DNA from: an uncultured Clostridia bacterium
Lineage (GTDB): Bacteria > Bacillota > Clostridia > Lachnospirales > Lachnospiraceae
DNA: 64,000 nucleotides
Direction: 5' to 3'
Assembly (NCBI GenBank): GCA_937896665.1
Contig: CALBNS010000040.1
Coordinates: 62,001-126,000, forward strand
A model generated the notes under the pieces. The model was not told where the DNA came from. It searched no databases and saw only the letters and a program-made list of their open reading frames with translations. Every line of letters starts with the position of its first letter. The stretch's first letter is position 1. Positions 38,952 through 48,621 of this stretch are shown one piece after another. A program made the translations under genes and the position numbers.

Positions 38952-40874
38952 ATGAGAAAAGATTTTTTACCTGTCTGCAGACAGGATATGGAAGAACGCG
39001 GCTGGGAACAGTTAGATTTTGTATATGTGTCAGGTGATGCATATGTGGACCATCCCTCATTTGGACATGCAATTATTACACGTATATTAGAAGCAAACGG
39101 ATATAAGGTTGGCATAATTGCACAGCCAGACTGGAAGGTAAAAGAAAGTATTGCTGTGTTTGGAGAACCAAGACTTGGTTTTCTTGTTTCTGGTGGGAAT
39201 ATGGATTCTATGGTAAACCATTATTCAGTTTCAAAGAAAAGAAGACAAAATGATGCGTTTACACCAGGCGGTGTCATGGGAAAACGTCCGGATTATGCAA
39301 CGATTGTATACTGCAATCTAATCCGACAGACCTACAAAAAAACACCAATTATTATAGGCGGTATTGAGGCAAGTCTTCGCAGAATGGCGCATTATGATTA
39401 TTGGTCGAATAAATTAAAGTGCTCGATTCTGTTGGATTCGGGTGCAGACTTAATTTCTTATGGTATGGGAGAACGTTCGATTATAGAGATTGCAGAGGCA
39501 CTGGACAGTGGAATTGCAGTAGAAGATATAACATTTATTGACGGAACAGTATGTAAGGTAAAATCTTTGGACAGCGTATATGATGCCATCGTGTTAGAGT
39601 CATGGGAAGACTTAAAAAACGATAAGTTAAACTATGCAAAAAGTTTTTATAAACAGTACTGTAATACAGACCCATTCTCAGGAAAACGATTAATAGAGCC
39701 GTATTCGGATCATCTTTATGTAGTACAGAATCCACCTGCAAAACCACTTACCCAGCCAGAGATGGACAGAGTGTACAGTCTTCCGTATATGCGGACTTAC
39801 CATCCTTCTTATGAAGAACTTGGTGGTGTTCCCGCTATAGAAGAGGTAAAATACAGTCTGATTAGCAACAGAGGCTGTTTTGGAGGATGTAGCTTTTGTG
39901 CACTGACCTTCCATCAGGGAAGAATCATTCAGACAAGAAGTCATGAATCCCTGATTGCTGAAGCAGAAAAATTCATATGGGACAAAGATTTTAAAGGTTA
40001 TATCCATGATGTGGGAGGCCCGACCGCCAACTTTAGAGGACCATCCTGTGATAAACAGCTTACGAAAGGTGTATGTAAGGAAAGACAATGCCTGTTTCCT
40101 AAACCATGCAGAAACCTGAAGGTGGACCATAAGGATTATTTAAAACTGTTGAGAAAATTAAGGGAACTTCCAAACGTTAAGAAAGTATTTATACGTTCGG
40201 GGATTCGTTTTGATTATCTGATGGCTGATAAAGACGATACATTTTTCAAAGAATTGTGTGAATATCATGTAAGCGGACAGTTGAAGGTAGCGCCGGAGCA
40301 TGTGTCAGATGCCGTTTTACAGAAGATGGGTAAACCGGAAAATAGTGTTTATGAAGCATTTACAAAGAAATATAAACAAATCAATGGGAGAATTGGGAAG
40401 AATCAGTTTTTGGTGCCATACCTGATGTCCTCACATCCGGGTTCTACGATGAAAGAAGCCGTAGAATTAGCTGAATATCTGAGGGATTTGGGATACATGC
40501 CGGAACAGGTGCAGGATTTTTATCCGACACCGTCAACAATCTCAACTTGTATGTATTATACAGGGGTGGATCCAAGAACGATGGAACCGATGTATGTGCC
40601 GAAAAACCCACATGAAAAGGCGATGCAGCGTGCATTAATCCAATATCGTAATCCAAAGAACTATCAGCTTGTAATGGAAGCATTAAAGATTTCAGACAGG
40701 ATGGATTTAGTTGGATTTGATAAGAAATGTCTGATTCGTCCAAGACAGGATAAACGCTTCCAGAAGCAGGGGGCGCAGAGCCAAAAAGGATATCAGGGGA
40801 AAACAGAGGCAGGAAGGAATGTGCCAAAGAAGAAAAAAGCAATTCGAAATGTACACAAGAAAAAAAGTAAATAA
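38952..40874 (+). CDS. YgiQ family radical SAM protein
   Basis: A 640-aa protein of the YgiQ/UPF0313 family. The radical SAM cluster motif CFGGCSFCALTFHQGR (CxxxCxxC) sits near residue 310. The N-terminal domain begins FLPVCRQDMEERGWEQ, as in other members. A DUF3362-like region and a Lys/Arg-rich tail (about 605-640) end the protein. The function is unknown. A second Cys group (CKERQCLFPKPC) lies after the SAM core. Confidence 0.92.
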   Translation: MRKDFLPVCRQDMEERGWEQLDFVYVSGDAYVDHPSFGHAIITRILEANGYKVGIIAQPDWKVKESIAVFGEPRLGFLVSGGNMDSMVNHYSVSKKRRQNDAFTPGGVMGKRPDYATIVYCNLIRQTYKKTPIIIGGIEASLRRMAHYDYWSNKLKCSILLDSGADLISYGMGERSIIEIAEALDSGIAVEDITFIDGTVCKVKSLDSVYDAIVLESWEDLKNDKLNYAKSFYKQYCNTDPFSGKRLIEPYSDHLYVVQNPPAKPLTQPEMDRVYSLPYMRTYHPSYEELGGVPAIEEVKYSLISNRGCFGGCSFCALTFHQGRIIQTRSHESLIAEAEKFIWDKDFKGYIHDVGGPTANFRGPSCDKQLTKGVCKERQCLFPKPCRNLKVDHKDYLKLLRKLRELPNVKKVFIRSGIRFDYLMADKDDTFFKELCEYHVSGQLKVAPEHVSDAVLQKMGKPENSVYEAFTKKYKQINGRIGKNQFLVPYLMSSHPGSTMKEAVELAEYLRDLGYMPEQVQDFYPTPSTISTCMYYTGVDPRTMEPMYVPKNPHEKAMQRALIQYRNPKNYQLVMEALKISDRMDLVGFDKKCLIRPRQDKRFQKQGAQSQKGYQGKTEAGRNVPKKKKAIRNVHKKKSK

Positions 40875-40888
40875 AAGAGGAAAAGAGT

Positions 40889-41464
40889 ATGAAGATACAT
40901 AAGGGAGATGCGGGATATTTAAAGAACCGCAAAAAGAAGCTTTTTATGAAATTATTTATAGAAGCTGCGATTATAGTTGCACTGTTAGTGCTTGGGTTTA
41001 TGCAAACCAAGACGAAAAACAACCTACTCACTGTAGTAGCTGTATTAGGGTGTCTTCCGGCAGGGAAGACATTGGTGGAATTAATTATGGTATTTCCCCA
41101 TAAATCCATATCCCCTGAGATTGCAGCTGAGATTGCAGGGAAAACAAAGCTTTTAACAACAGCATATGATATGGTACTGACAAGCAGCGATAAAATTATG
41201 CCGATAGACTGTGCAGTCTTTTATGGGAATATGATTTGTGCTTATACATCAAGTGAGAAAATAAATATTTCCTATACAATCAAACATATCAGTCAGATAC
41301 TGGAGAAGAACAAGTATTCACAGGTATCAGTTAAGATATTCGATAACTACACGGCTTTCCTATCCCGTGCAGAAGGGATTCACAATATGGCAGAAGTGGA
41401 CAGGCCGGACACGAAGGAAAGAGAATCGGCTATTCGTCGGTTAATTTTAAATATTTCATTATAA
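40889..41464 (+). CDS. Membrane protein of unknown function
   Basis: A 191-aa protein. A basic N-terminus is followed by two close membrane helices (about 19-37 and 43-65), and the rest (about 75-191) is soluble. I do not recognise a named family. It starts 14 nt after the YgiQ gene and ends 10 nt before the RluA-family gene, with an AGAGGAAAAGAG site. Confidence 0.7.
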   Translation: MKIHKGDAGYLKNRKKKLFMKLFIEAAIIVALLVLGFMQTKTKNNLLTVVAVLGCLPAGKTLVELIMVFPHKSISPEIAAEIAGKTKLLTTAYDMVLTSSDKIMPIDCAVFYGNMICAYTSSEKINISYTIKHISQILEKNKYSQVSVKIFDNYTAFLSRAEGIHNMAEVDRPDTKERESAIRRLILNISL

Positions 41465-41474
41465 TGGAGTAAAC

Positions 41475-42443
41475 ATGCAGGAAATAATTGTTACAGCAAA
41501 TGAAGCAGGACAGCGGTTGGATAAACTGCTCGCTAAATACCTTAATGAAGCACCGAAAAGTTTCTTATACAAAATGATGCGAAAAAAGAATATCGTCTTA
41601 AATGGGAAAAAAGCCACAGGTAATGAAAAACTGGCGGTCGGGGACAGTGTGAAGCTTTTTTTGGCAGATGAAACGATTGCAAACTTTTCGAAGGTGCAGA
41701 TTACAAAAACGAATCAGAAATTAGATATTATTTACGAAGATGAGAATGTACTTTTGGTTAATAAACCTGTGGGTATGTTGTCACAGAAAGCAGAAGCGAA
41801 AGATGTGTCGCTTGTAGAGCATGTGATTACCTATCTTTTGGAAACGAAACAGATTACAGAAACAGAGCTTCGTAGTTTTAAACCTTCTATCTGCAACCGA
41901 CTTGATCGAAATACCAGTGGGATTGTTGTTGCAGGGAAAAGCCTTGTAGGTTTGCAGAAGATGGGAGAATTTTTTAAGGAAAGAAACTTGAAAAAATTCT
42001 ATCGTTGTCTCGTTGCAGGAAAGGTATCCAGAAAGCAGCATATCAAAGGCTATCTTTATAAAGACGAAATGACGAACAAGGTAATTGTGTCCACGGAGGA
42101 AATGAAAGATTCATTGCCGATAGAGACAGAATATTACCCACTATGGAGCAATGAAAATGTGACTCTGTTAGAAGTGCATCTGATTACAGGAAGGACACAT
42201 CAGATTCGTGCCCATTTGGCGTCACAAGGTCATCCAATTATAGGAGACTTCAAATATGGTAATCGAAAAATTAATGATAAATTCAAGGAGCGTTATAAGC
42301 TGCAAAGCCAGCTGCTGCACGCATATCGTTTGGAGATGCCAATCTGCAGAGATGAATTAGAAAACATAAGCGAAAAACAATTTACAGCTTCTTTACCGAA
42401 ATTGTTTGTCGAAATTTTAAAAAAAGAGGGTTATCAGGGGTAA
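41475..42443 (+). CDS. RluA family pseudouridine synthase
   Basis: A 322-aa enzyme that isomerises uridine in rRNA or tRNA. An S4 domain (about 1-65) with AGQRLDKLLAKYL is followed by the catalytic domain, whose active-site Asp lies in CNRLDRNTSGIVVAGK. The closing signature is LITGRTHQIRAHLASQGHPI. It is most like RluC/RluD-type enzymes. The exact target position is not inferable. Confidence 0.92.
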   Translation: MQEIIVTANEAGQRLDKLLAKYLNEAPKSFLYKMMRKKNIVLNGKKATGNEKLAVGDSVKLFLADETIANFSKVQITKTNQKLDIIYEDENVLLVNKPVGMLSQKAEAKDVSLVEHVITYLLETKQITETELRSFKPSICNRLDRNTSGIVVAGKSLVGLQKMGEFFKERNLKKFYRCLVAGKVSRKQHIKGYLYKDEMTNKVIVSTEEMKDSLPIETEYYPLWSNENVTLLEVHLITGRTHQIRAHLASQGHPIIGDFKYGNRKINDKFKERYKLQSQLLHAYRLEMPICRDELENISEKQFTASLPKLFVEILKKEGYQG

Positions 42444-42447
42444 GATT

Positions 42448-42981
42448 ATGGCAACATGGAATTCGAGAGGACTTCGAGGTTCGACACTTGAGGAAATGAT
42501 TAATAGGACAAATGAACGATATCAGGAACAGGGTCTTGCCTTAATCCAAAAGATTCCTACTCCGATTACGCCTGTACGTATAGACAAGGAACATAGACAT
42601 ATTACACTAGCGTATTTTGAACAGCGAAGTACCGTGGATTATATTGGAGCAGTACAAGGTATACCGGTGTGTTTTGATGCCAAGGAATGTAGTACAGATA
42701 CATTTCCATTACAGAATCTACATAGTCATCAGGTAAACTTTATGAAAGATTTTGAAAAACAGGGTGGAATTTCATTTCTGATTATTTATTATAGTACGCG
42801 AGATAAATTATACTATATGCCATTTCAGGAGATTCAAAAATTTTGGAAGCGCTCCGAAGAGGGTGGAAGAAAGAGTATTCGATTTGATGAATTATCGAAA
42901 ACATTTTTTTTGGAACTAAAAAATGGATGTTATGTACCGTACCTAGAGGCATTGCAAAGAGACTTAGACATCAGGGGTTGA
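42448..42981 (+). CDS. recU: Holliday junction resolvase RecU
   Basis: A 177-aa nuclease that resolves four-way junctions in Firmicutes, working with RuvAB encoded elsewhere in this window. The N-terminal NSRGLRGSTLEEMINRTN and the catalytic core VDYIGAVQGIPVCFDAKEC with HQVNFMKDFEKQGG are typical. The gene begins 4 nt after the pseudouridine synthase. Its 3' end overlaps the -35 of the histidine promoter. Confidence 0.94.
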   Translation: MATWNSRGLRGSTLEEMINRTNERYQEQGLALIQKIPTPITPVRIDKEHRHITLAYFEQRSTVDYIGAVQGIPVCFDAKECSTDTFPLQNLHSHQVNFMKDFEKQGGISFLIIYYSTRDKLYYMPFQEIQKFWKRSEEGGRKSIRFDELSKTFFLELKNGCYVPYLEALQRDLDIRG

Positions 42982-43005
42982 CAATCAGAGCAAAGATATT
43001 ATAAT
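42978..43005 (+). promoter_or_regulatory. Promoter of the histidine operon
   Basis: A perfect TTGACA (42978-42983), a 16-nt spacer and a perfect TATAAT (43000-43005) overlap the recU stop. The leader to hisZ is about 65 nt, too short for a T-box element, and none was seen. Confidence 0.85.
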
Positions 43006-43076
43006 AATAAAATGTTTTAGCGTAGTAGCATGGTAAAGTATTGGAATGATAAGATGTGATATGGCAGGAGGATATA

Positions 43077-44324
43077 ATGAAACAGCAAATTCTACATACA
43101 TCAGAGGGTGTAAGAGATATATATGGTATAGAATGTGAAAGAAAGTTGATTATCGAGCAGAAATTACAGAAAGTGCTGCATTTATATGGTTATCATGATA
43201 TCCAGACACCAATGTTTGAGTTTTTTGAGGTGTTTGGAAAAGAGATGGGAACAGCACCAATGAAAGAATTGTACAAGTTCTTTGACAGAGAAGGAAATAT
43301 ATTAGTACTTCGCCCGGATATTACGCCATCTATTGCAAGGGTTGCAGCAACTGTGTTTGAAGAAGAACATTTGCCGGCACGTCTTTGCTATATTGGAAAT
43401 ACATTTAAAAACCGTACCAGTTATCAGGGAAGATTACATGAGAATACACAACTTGGGGCAGAGTTTATTGGCGTGGATTCGCCAGAGGCAGATGCGGAAA
43501 TGATTGCTTTGGCAGTAGATTGCCTGAAGGCAGCAGGTCTGGAAGAATTCCAAATCAATATTGGCAATGTAGATTTTTTTGAAAGTCTGATTGAAGATAC
43601 CAACGTAAGTGAAGAGGAAGAAAAGCGACTCCGGGAACTCATCAGTAACCGAAATTATTTTGGCGTAGAAGAGCTTTTGGAGCAGGCACAAGTGAAAAAG
43701 ACAACGAAAGCTGCTTTTCAGGTGCTGCCTGAACTTGTTGGTGGTGTGGAAATTTTAAAAGATGCCAAGGTAGTAGCTTTAAATAATAAGGCATTAGATG
43801 CAGTGAAACGTTTGGAGACTACTTATGAAATTCTCGTTGCTTATGGAATAGAAAAACACGTTACATTTGACTTGAGTATGAGTGGCACTTATGGATATTA
43901 TACAGGTATTATTTTCCGTGGATATACATACGGCAGCGGTGATGCAATTGTAAAAGGCGGACGTTACGACCAATTATTGGGTAAATTTGGTAAAGATGCA
44001 CCATCAATCGGATTTGCGATTGTCATTGATGAATTATTGAATGCATTTACACGGCAGAAACTCTCTATTCCATATCAGTGTAAGAATCGCCTCATTGTTT
44101 ATGTGGAAAATAGAACAGTGGAAGCTATTAAATATGCTAAAAAGTTTCGTGAGCAAGAAAAACAGACAGAGTTGATTAAGAAGGAAACAGATCACACAAT
44201 TGAAGATTATATCAATTATGCAAAACATAAATTATGTGGAAGTATATTGTATCTGGGTGAACAGAATCAAATCGTTATGTTTAACCTGTTAACAGGCGAA
44301 AAGAAAGTTGCAAAAGCAAAATAG
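43077..44324 (+). CDS. hisZ: ATP phosphoribosyltransferase regulatory subunit HisZ
   Basis: A 415-aa paralogue of histidyl-tRNA synthetase that forms an octamer with the short HisG and confers feedback control by histidine. The HisRS-like core (HTSEGVRDIYG, LRPDITPSIARVAAT, GGRYDQLLGKFG) is present. The C-terminal region does not show an intact anticodon-binding domain. The start is the ATG after CAGGAGGATATA. A GTG 21 nt upstream is in frame but covers that site. Confidence 0.93.
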   Translation: MKQQILHTSEGVRDIYGIECERKLIIEQKLQKVLHLYGYHDIQTPMFEFFEVFGKEMGTAPMKELYKFFDREGNILVLRPDITPSIARVAATVFEEEHLPARLCYIGNTFKNRTSYQGRLHENTQLGAEFIGVDSPEADAEMIALAVDCLKAAGLEEFQINIGNVDFFESLIEDTNVSEEEEKRLRELISNRNYFGVEELLEQAQVKKTTKAAFQVLPELVGGVEILKDAKVVALNNKALDAVKRLETTYEILVAYGIEKHVTFDLSMSGTYGYYTGIIFRGYTYGSGDAIVKGGRYDQLLGKFGKDAPSIGFAIVIDELLNAFTRQKLSIPYQCKNRLIVYVENRTVEAIKYAKKFREQEKQTELIKKETDHTIEDYINYAKHKLCGSILYLGEQNQIVMFNLLTGEKKVAKAK

Positions 44325-44335
44325 GAGGTCATGGT

Positions 44336-44986
44336 ATGAGATATTTGACATTTGCATTAACAAAAGGCCGCCTTGCCAATAAGACATTAGAACTTTTAGA
44401 AGAATTGGGAATCAGTTGTGTAGAGATGAAAGATAAGTCTACAAGGAAACTGATTTTTGTAAATGAAGAATTAAAATTAAAGTTTTTCCTTGCGAAAGGA
44501 CCGGATGTACCTACCTATGTGGAGTATGGTGCAGCTGATATTGGTGTGGTTGGAAAAGATACCATTTTAGAAGAAGGAAGAAAAGTACATGAAGTGTTGG
44601 ATCTGCAATTGGGGAAATGCCGCATGTGTGTATGCGGGCCGAAATCAGCACAAGAATTGTTAAAGCATAGGGAATTAATTCGTGTTGCGACAAAGTATCC
44701 GAATATTGCAAAAGATTATTTCTATAATCAGAAGCATCAGACTGTGGAGATTATTAAGCTGAATGGCTCCATAGAACTGGCACCTCTTGTGGGGCTGTCT
44801 GAAGTGATTGTGGATATTGTGGAGACTGGTTCTACCCTTCGTGAAAACGGATTGGAGGTATTGGAAGAAGTATGTCTACTTTCAGCAAGGATGATTGTCA
44901 ATCCAGTAAGCATGCGAATGGAAAATGACAGAATCAAAGAACTTATCACGAAGCTGCGTGCACTTTTACAGGAGGAAAAAGCATGA
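44336..44986 (+). CDS. hisG: ATP phosphoribosyltransferase, short form
   Basis: A 216-aa catalytic subunit for the first committed step of histidine synthesis. It starts with TFALTKGRLANKTLELLEE. The phosphate-binding region EVIVDIVETGSTLRENGL is seen near residue 160. The regulatory C-terminal domain of long HisG is absent, as expected when HisZ is present. It overlaps hisD by 4 nt (ATGA). Confidence 0.96.
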   Translation: MRYLTFALTKGRLANKTLELLEELGISCVEMKDKSTRKLIFVNEELKLKFFLAKGPDVPTYVEYGAADIGVVGKDTILEEGRKVHEVLDLQLGKCRMCVCGPKSAQELLKHRELIRVATKYPNIAKDYFYNQKHQTVEIIKLNGSIELAPLVGLSEVIVDIVETGSTLRENGLEVLEEVCLLSARMIVNPVSMRMENDRIKELITKLRALLQEEKA

Positions 44987-46275
44987 GAATACAGAAATTA
45001 GATGAAAATACAAAACAGACTCTTTTAGAGAAGCTGTTAAAAAGAAGTCCTAATCAGTATACACAATACGAAGAACGTGTAGCAGAGATTTTAGAAAATG
45101 TGAAAGTGAATAGAGATCAGGCCGTTTTTGAATATACAGAACGTTTTGATGGTGCAAAACTTTGCAAGGATAACATTGCTGTGACTGAAGAAGAAATTTC
45201 AGAAGCATATGAATTGGTAGATCAGAGTTTAATGGAGATTATCAGAAAAGCAAAGGAAAATATCCGGGTTTATCATGAAAAACAAAAAAAATACAGTTGG
45301 TTTGATAGTAAGCCGGACGGAACGATGCTTGGACAGAAGGTGACTGCATTGCAGCGTGTCGGCGTATATGTGCCTGGTGGAAAAGCGGTGTATCCTTCGT
45401 CTGTACTGATGAATGTGATTCCTGCCAAAGTTGCAGGTGTAGATGAGATTATTATGGTTACACCACCGGGAAGAGATGGAAAAGTGAATCCAAACACTTT
45501 GGTGGCAGCAAAGGAAGCCGGAGTAGACGTGATTTACAAAGTAGGAGGTGCTCAGGCAATTGCGGCACTTGCTTATGGCACAGAGAGTATTTTAAAGGTA
45601 GATAAGATTGTAGGACCGGGAAATATCTATGTTGCTCTTGCGAAAAAAGCAGTGTATGGTCACGTAAGTATCGATTCTATTGCAGGACCAAGTGAAATTT
45701 TAGTTGTAGCTGATGAAACTGCAAATCCAAGATATGTGGCAGCAGACTTGCTGTCGCAGGCAGAGCATGATGAACTTGCATCGTCGATATTAGTAACTAC
45801 GAGTGAGACGCTTGCTAAGCAGGTATCTGAACAGGTGGGGATTTTTGTTGAGGAACTTTCTCGTACAGACATTATGAAAAAGTCCCTTGATAATTACGGA
45901 TATATTCTGGTAGCGGATACGATGGAAGACGTCATTGATATTGCCAACGAAATCGCTTCAGAACATTTGGAAATTATGACAGCCAATCCATATGATGTTA
46001 TGATGAAAATCCGTAATGCAGGTGCTATATTTATTGGCGAATATAGCAGCGAACCATTAGGGGATTATTTTGCAGGGCCAAATCATATTTTGCCAACAAA
46101 TGGAACAGCGAAATTTTTCTCACCGCTTGGCGTAGATGATTTTGTCAAGAAATCAAGTATTATTGCATATTCAAGAGATGCTTTAGAGAAGGTACATGTA
46201 GACATTGAGCGCTTTGCTGAGGCAGAACAATTGACTGCGCATGCAAATTCTATAAAAGTTAGATTTGAAGAATAG
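44983..46275 (+). CDS. hisD: Histidinol dehydrogenase
   Basis: A 430-aa zinc enzyme that oxidises L-histidinol to L-histidine in two NAD steps. Typical blocks are VGVYVPGGKAVYPSSVLMN, KVGGAQAIAALAYGT, GPGNIYVALAKK, IDSIAGPSEILVVAD and AQAEHDE-like SQAEHDELASS. The zinc ligands His and Glu in PNHILPTNGTAKF are intact. It starts inside the hisG stop. Confidence 0.97.
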   Translation: MRIQKLDENTKQTLLEKLLKRSPNQYTQYEERVAEILENVKVNRDQAVFEYTERFDGAKLCKDNIAVTEEEISEAYELVDQSLMEIIRKAKENIRVYHEKQKKYSWFDSKPDGTMLGQKVTALQRVGVYVPGGKAVYPSSVLMNVIPAKVAGVDEIIMVTPPGRDGKVNPNTLVAAKEAGVDVIYKVGGAQAIAALAYGTESILKVDKIVGPGNIYVALAKKAVYGHVSIDSIAGPSEILVVADETANPRYVAADLLSQAEHDELASSILVTTSETLAKQVSEQVGIFVEELSRTDIMKKSLDNYGYILVADTMEDVIDIANEIASEHLEIMTANPYDVMMKIRNAGAIFIGEYSSEPLGDYFAGPNHILPTNGTAKFFSPLGVDDFVKKSSIIAYSRDALEKVHVDIERFAEAEQLTAHANSIKVRFEE

Positions 46276-46286
46276 AGGAAAGAATC

Positions 46287-46877
46287 ATGAAAGAAAGAAT
46301 TGTAACCTGTACCAGAAAAACGAAAGAAACCGAGATTTCAGTTACTTTGAATTTAGACGGACAAGGAAAAACAGATATTCAGACAGGAATTGGATTTTTT
46401 AATCACATGCTGGACGGTTTTGCACGTCACGGATTATTCGATTTAACCGTAAATGTAGTGGGTGATTTAAATGTGGACTGTCATCATACGATTGAAGATA
46501 CAGGTATTGTGCTTGGACAGGCTATATTACAGGCTCTGGGAGAAAAAAAGGGGATTAAGCGTTATGGAAGCTTTCTTTTGCCCATGGATGAAACACTGGC
46601 ACTTTGCGCAATTGATTTGTCGGGAAGACCATATTTGAATTTTGATGCTACCTTTACAACGGAAAAAATAGGTGAAATGGATACAGAGATGTTTCGTGAA
46701 TTTTTCTATGCAGTTTCATATTCAGCATCAATGAATCTCCATCTAAAAGTATTGGATGGAGGTAATAATCACCATATCGCAGAAGCATTGTTCAAGGGAT
46801 TTGGAAAGGCGCTTGATATGGCAACGATGGAAGAACCACGTATAAAAGAAGTGTGGTCTACGAAAGGGAGTTTATAA
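46287..46877 (+). CDS. hisB: Imidazoleglycerol-phosphate dehydratase
   Basis: A 196-aa monofunctional dehydratase, without the N-terminal phosphatase domain found in enteric bacteria. The metal-binding motifs [25 protein letters not shown] and [13 protein letters not shown] are intact. The stop codon overlaps the next start (TAATG). Confidence 0.97.
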   Translation: MKERIVTCTRKTKETEISVTLNLDGQGKTDIQTGIGFFNHMLDGFARHGLFDLTVNVVGDLNVDCHHTIEDTGIVLGQAILQALGEKKGIKRYGSFLLPMDETLALCAIDLSGRPYLNFDATFTTEKIGEMDTEMFREFFYAVSYSASMNLHLKVLDGGNNHHIAEALFKGFGKALDMATMEEPRIKEVWSTKGSL

Positions 46878-48160
46878 TGAGTTACAAAAAGTTAATACCA
46901 TGCATTTTTATTAAAAATGGAAAGGCTGTAAAATGGTTTGACAGCACAGAAGTCGTCACAGATGATGCCGTTGAGCTGGCGAAAATGTATAACGACAATG
47001 GGGCCGATGAATTGTTGGTGTTCGATTTGTCTGAATCAGACGAAGAACATGAAGAATCAATAGATTTAATTAAGAAAATAAACCGTGTTATTCATATTCC
47101 GATGATGGCAGGTGGGAATATAAAGAGATTTGAAGATACAAAAAAAATTCTTTATGCCGGTGCAAAACGCGTTGTTTTGAATTTTTCAAAGCCCACAGGA
47201 GCAAGCGTACTGGAAGAGGCATCGAAACGATTTGGGAAAGAAAAAATCATTGTATCTTTGGAAGACTTTGATACACTCTACAAGCATAAGCAAGCAATTG
47301 AAGAATATGCCAGCGAAATTATGTTTATGCACACACCGGATTTAAATTCGGTAGTGGATATTGCGACAGTTCCATGCGTCATCTTTACAGATGTGATGGA
47401 GGAATCAGAGGTTTTGAGACTGTTAAAATGTTCAGGCATCAATGGTGTATCAGGAAAGTTTATCAGTGAGAAAGAATTTGCTTTTAATGCGTTTAAAGAA
47501 AAATGCGTGAGAGAAGATATTAAGATGACTTCGTTGGAAAGCACGATGGATTTTTCAGAATTCAAATTAAATCAAGACGGTTTATTACCGGTCATTGCAC
47601 AGGACTATAAGACCGGTGAAGTTTTAATGCTTGCATATATGAATCAGGAGGCATTTGAACATACAGTAAAAACAGGGCGGATGACTTACTATAGCAGAAG
47701 CCGCAAATCCCAATGGGTAAAAGGCGAGACTTCAGGGCATTTTCAGTATGTGAAGTCGCTCACAATTGACTGTGATAAGGATACGCTTCTTGCAAAAGTG
47801 GATCAGGTTGGTGTGGCATGTCACACGGGAAATCCGACATGTTTCTTCCAAACAATTGTAGGAAATAATTCGGATGAGACAAATCCATTAAAGGTGTTTG
47901 AAAATGTATATGCGACGATCTTAGACCGTAAAAAGAATCCAAAAGAAGGTTCTTATACAAATTATCTCTTCAATAAAGGGATTGATAAAATATTGAAAAA
48001 GCTTGGAGAGGAAGCTACCGAACTTGTGATTGCAGCTAAGAATCCAAATCCAGAAGAAATCAAGTATGAGCTGTCAGATTTCCTATATCATGCAATGGTA
48101 CTGATGGTGGAACGTTGTGTGACCTGGGAAGATATTGTAAAAGAGCTTGCAGATCGTTAA
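46877..48160 (+). CDS. hisIE: HisF-like barrel fused to HisI and HisE (trifunctional-looking HisIE)
   Basis: A 427-aa protein in three parts. Residues about 1-215 resemble HisF ([17 protein letters not shown] aligns with the HisF start). The catalytic Asp11 of HisF is Phe11 here, and the second catalytic Asp of the AID motif is Glu, so cyclase activity is unlikely. Residues about 228-330 are HisI, phosphoribosyl-AMP cyclohydrolase, with [17 protein letters not shown] and [11 protein letters not shown]. Residues about 335-427 are HisE, phosphoribosyl-ATP pyrophosphatase, with [15 protein letters not shown]. The HisIE parts look active. True hisF, hisH, hisA and hisC are not in this operon. Confidence 0.92.
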   Translation: MSYKKLIPCIFIKNGKAVKWFDSTEVVTDDAVELAKMYNDNGADELLVFDLSESDEEHEESIDLIKKINRVIHIPMMAGGNIKRFEDTKKILYAGAKRVVLNFSKPTGASVLEEASKRFGKEKIIVSLEDFDTLYKHKQAIEEYASEIMFMHTPDLNSVVDIATVPCVIFTDVMEESEVLRLLKCSGINGVSGKFISEKEFAFNAFKEKCVREDIKMTSLESTMDFSEFKLNQDGLLPVIAQDYKTGEVLMLAYMNQEAFEHTVKTGRMTYYSRSRKSQWVKGETSGHFQYVKSLTIDCDKDTLLAKVDQVGVACHTGNPTCFFQTIVGNNSDETNPLKVFENVYATILDRKKNPKEGSYTNYLFNKGIDKILKKLGEEATELVIAAKNPNPEEIKYELSDFLYHAMVLMVERCVTWEDIVKELADR

Positions 48161-48179
48161 GCTTCTAAACAGAATGAAA

Positions 48180-48219
48180 AGGACATATATTACAATACGT
48201 AATATATGTTCTTTTTTGA
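48180..48219 (+). terminator. Terminator of the histidine operon
   Basis: An A/T-rich stem, GACATATATTACA / CGTAATATATGTT, followed by CTTTTTT, about 20 nt after hisIE. Confidence 0.8.
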
Positions 48220-48234
48220 GAAAGGAAGTTGACC

Positions 48235-48549
48235 GTGACAGATTCAGAAAAACGCAGATTAGAGCTTTTGCATCAGACGAGAATGTTATATAGTGACAGG
48301 CGTACACCACCCGCTGTGCATCCAAGATTTCACACTACATATGCTAATTTATATGATAATCAGGGCAGAGACAAAGGCAGTGTGGTGAGTTCCACATTAG
48401 GAATACGTATTTTTATTGCAATTGTATTATTTGGCGCGTTTGTAGCATTTGATTACAATGAGGCAGAATATGCAGAAGTAAACAGTACGAATATTGTGCA
48501 GGAGATCGAGAAGAGAACGGAGGATGTATTTGCAGATTTCATGGAATGA
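48235..48549 (+). CDS. Small single-helix membrane protein, function unknown
   Basis: A 104-aa protein. The basic N-terminal half (about 1-55) is followed by one membrane helix (about 58-75) and an acidic outer tail ending in VFADFME. GTG at 48235 is preferred because AAAGGAAG lies about 7 nt upstream. A TTG at 48229 abuts the site. It lies between the histidine terminator and the agr-like promoter, and has no recognisable family. No link to signalling is shown. Confidence 0.6.
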   Translation: MTDSEKRRLELLHQTRMLYSDRRTPPAVHPRFHTTYANLYDNQGRDKGSVVSSTLGIRIFIAIVLFGAFVAFDYNEAEYAEVNSTNIVQEIEKRTEDVFADFME

Positions 48550-48566
48550 AATTCCTTGGAATCTGC

Positions 48567-48595
48567 TTGAATCTCAAAAAGGAAACGTGTATGAT
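48567..48595 (+). promoter_or_regulatory. Promoter of the agr-like response regulator-kinase pair
   Basis: TTGAAT (48567-48572), a 17-nt spacer and TATGAT (48590-48595) lie 27 nt upstream of the regulator start. Confidence 0.65.
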
Positions 48596-48621
48596 ATACA
48601 TAGTTTGGGGTGAGGTGAAAT

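Noticed and set aside
40444..41109. A 221-codon open frame on the minus strand
   Set aside because: It lies antisense to the YgiQ-type gene and the following membrane gene, has no ribosome binding site or recognisable domain, and is explained by codon bias of the opposite strand.
43006..43076. A T-box or histidine attenuator in the hisZ leader
   Set aside because: The leader is only about 70 nt, with no T-box sequence, His-rich leader peptide or terminator stem.
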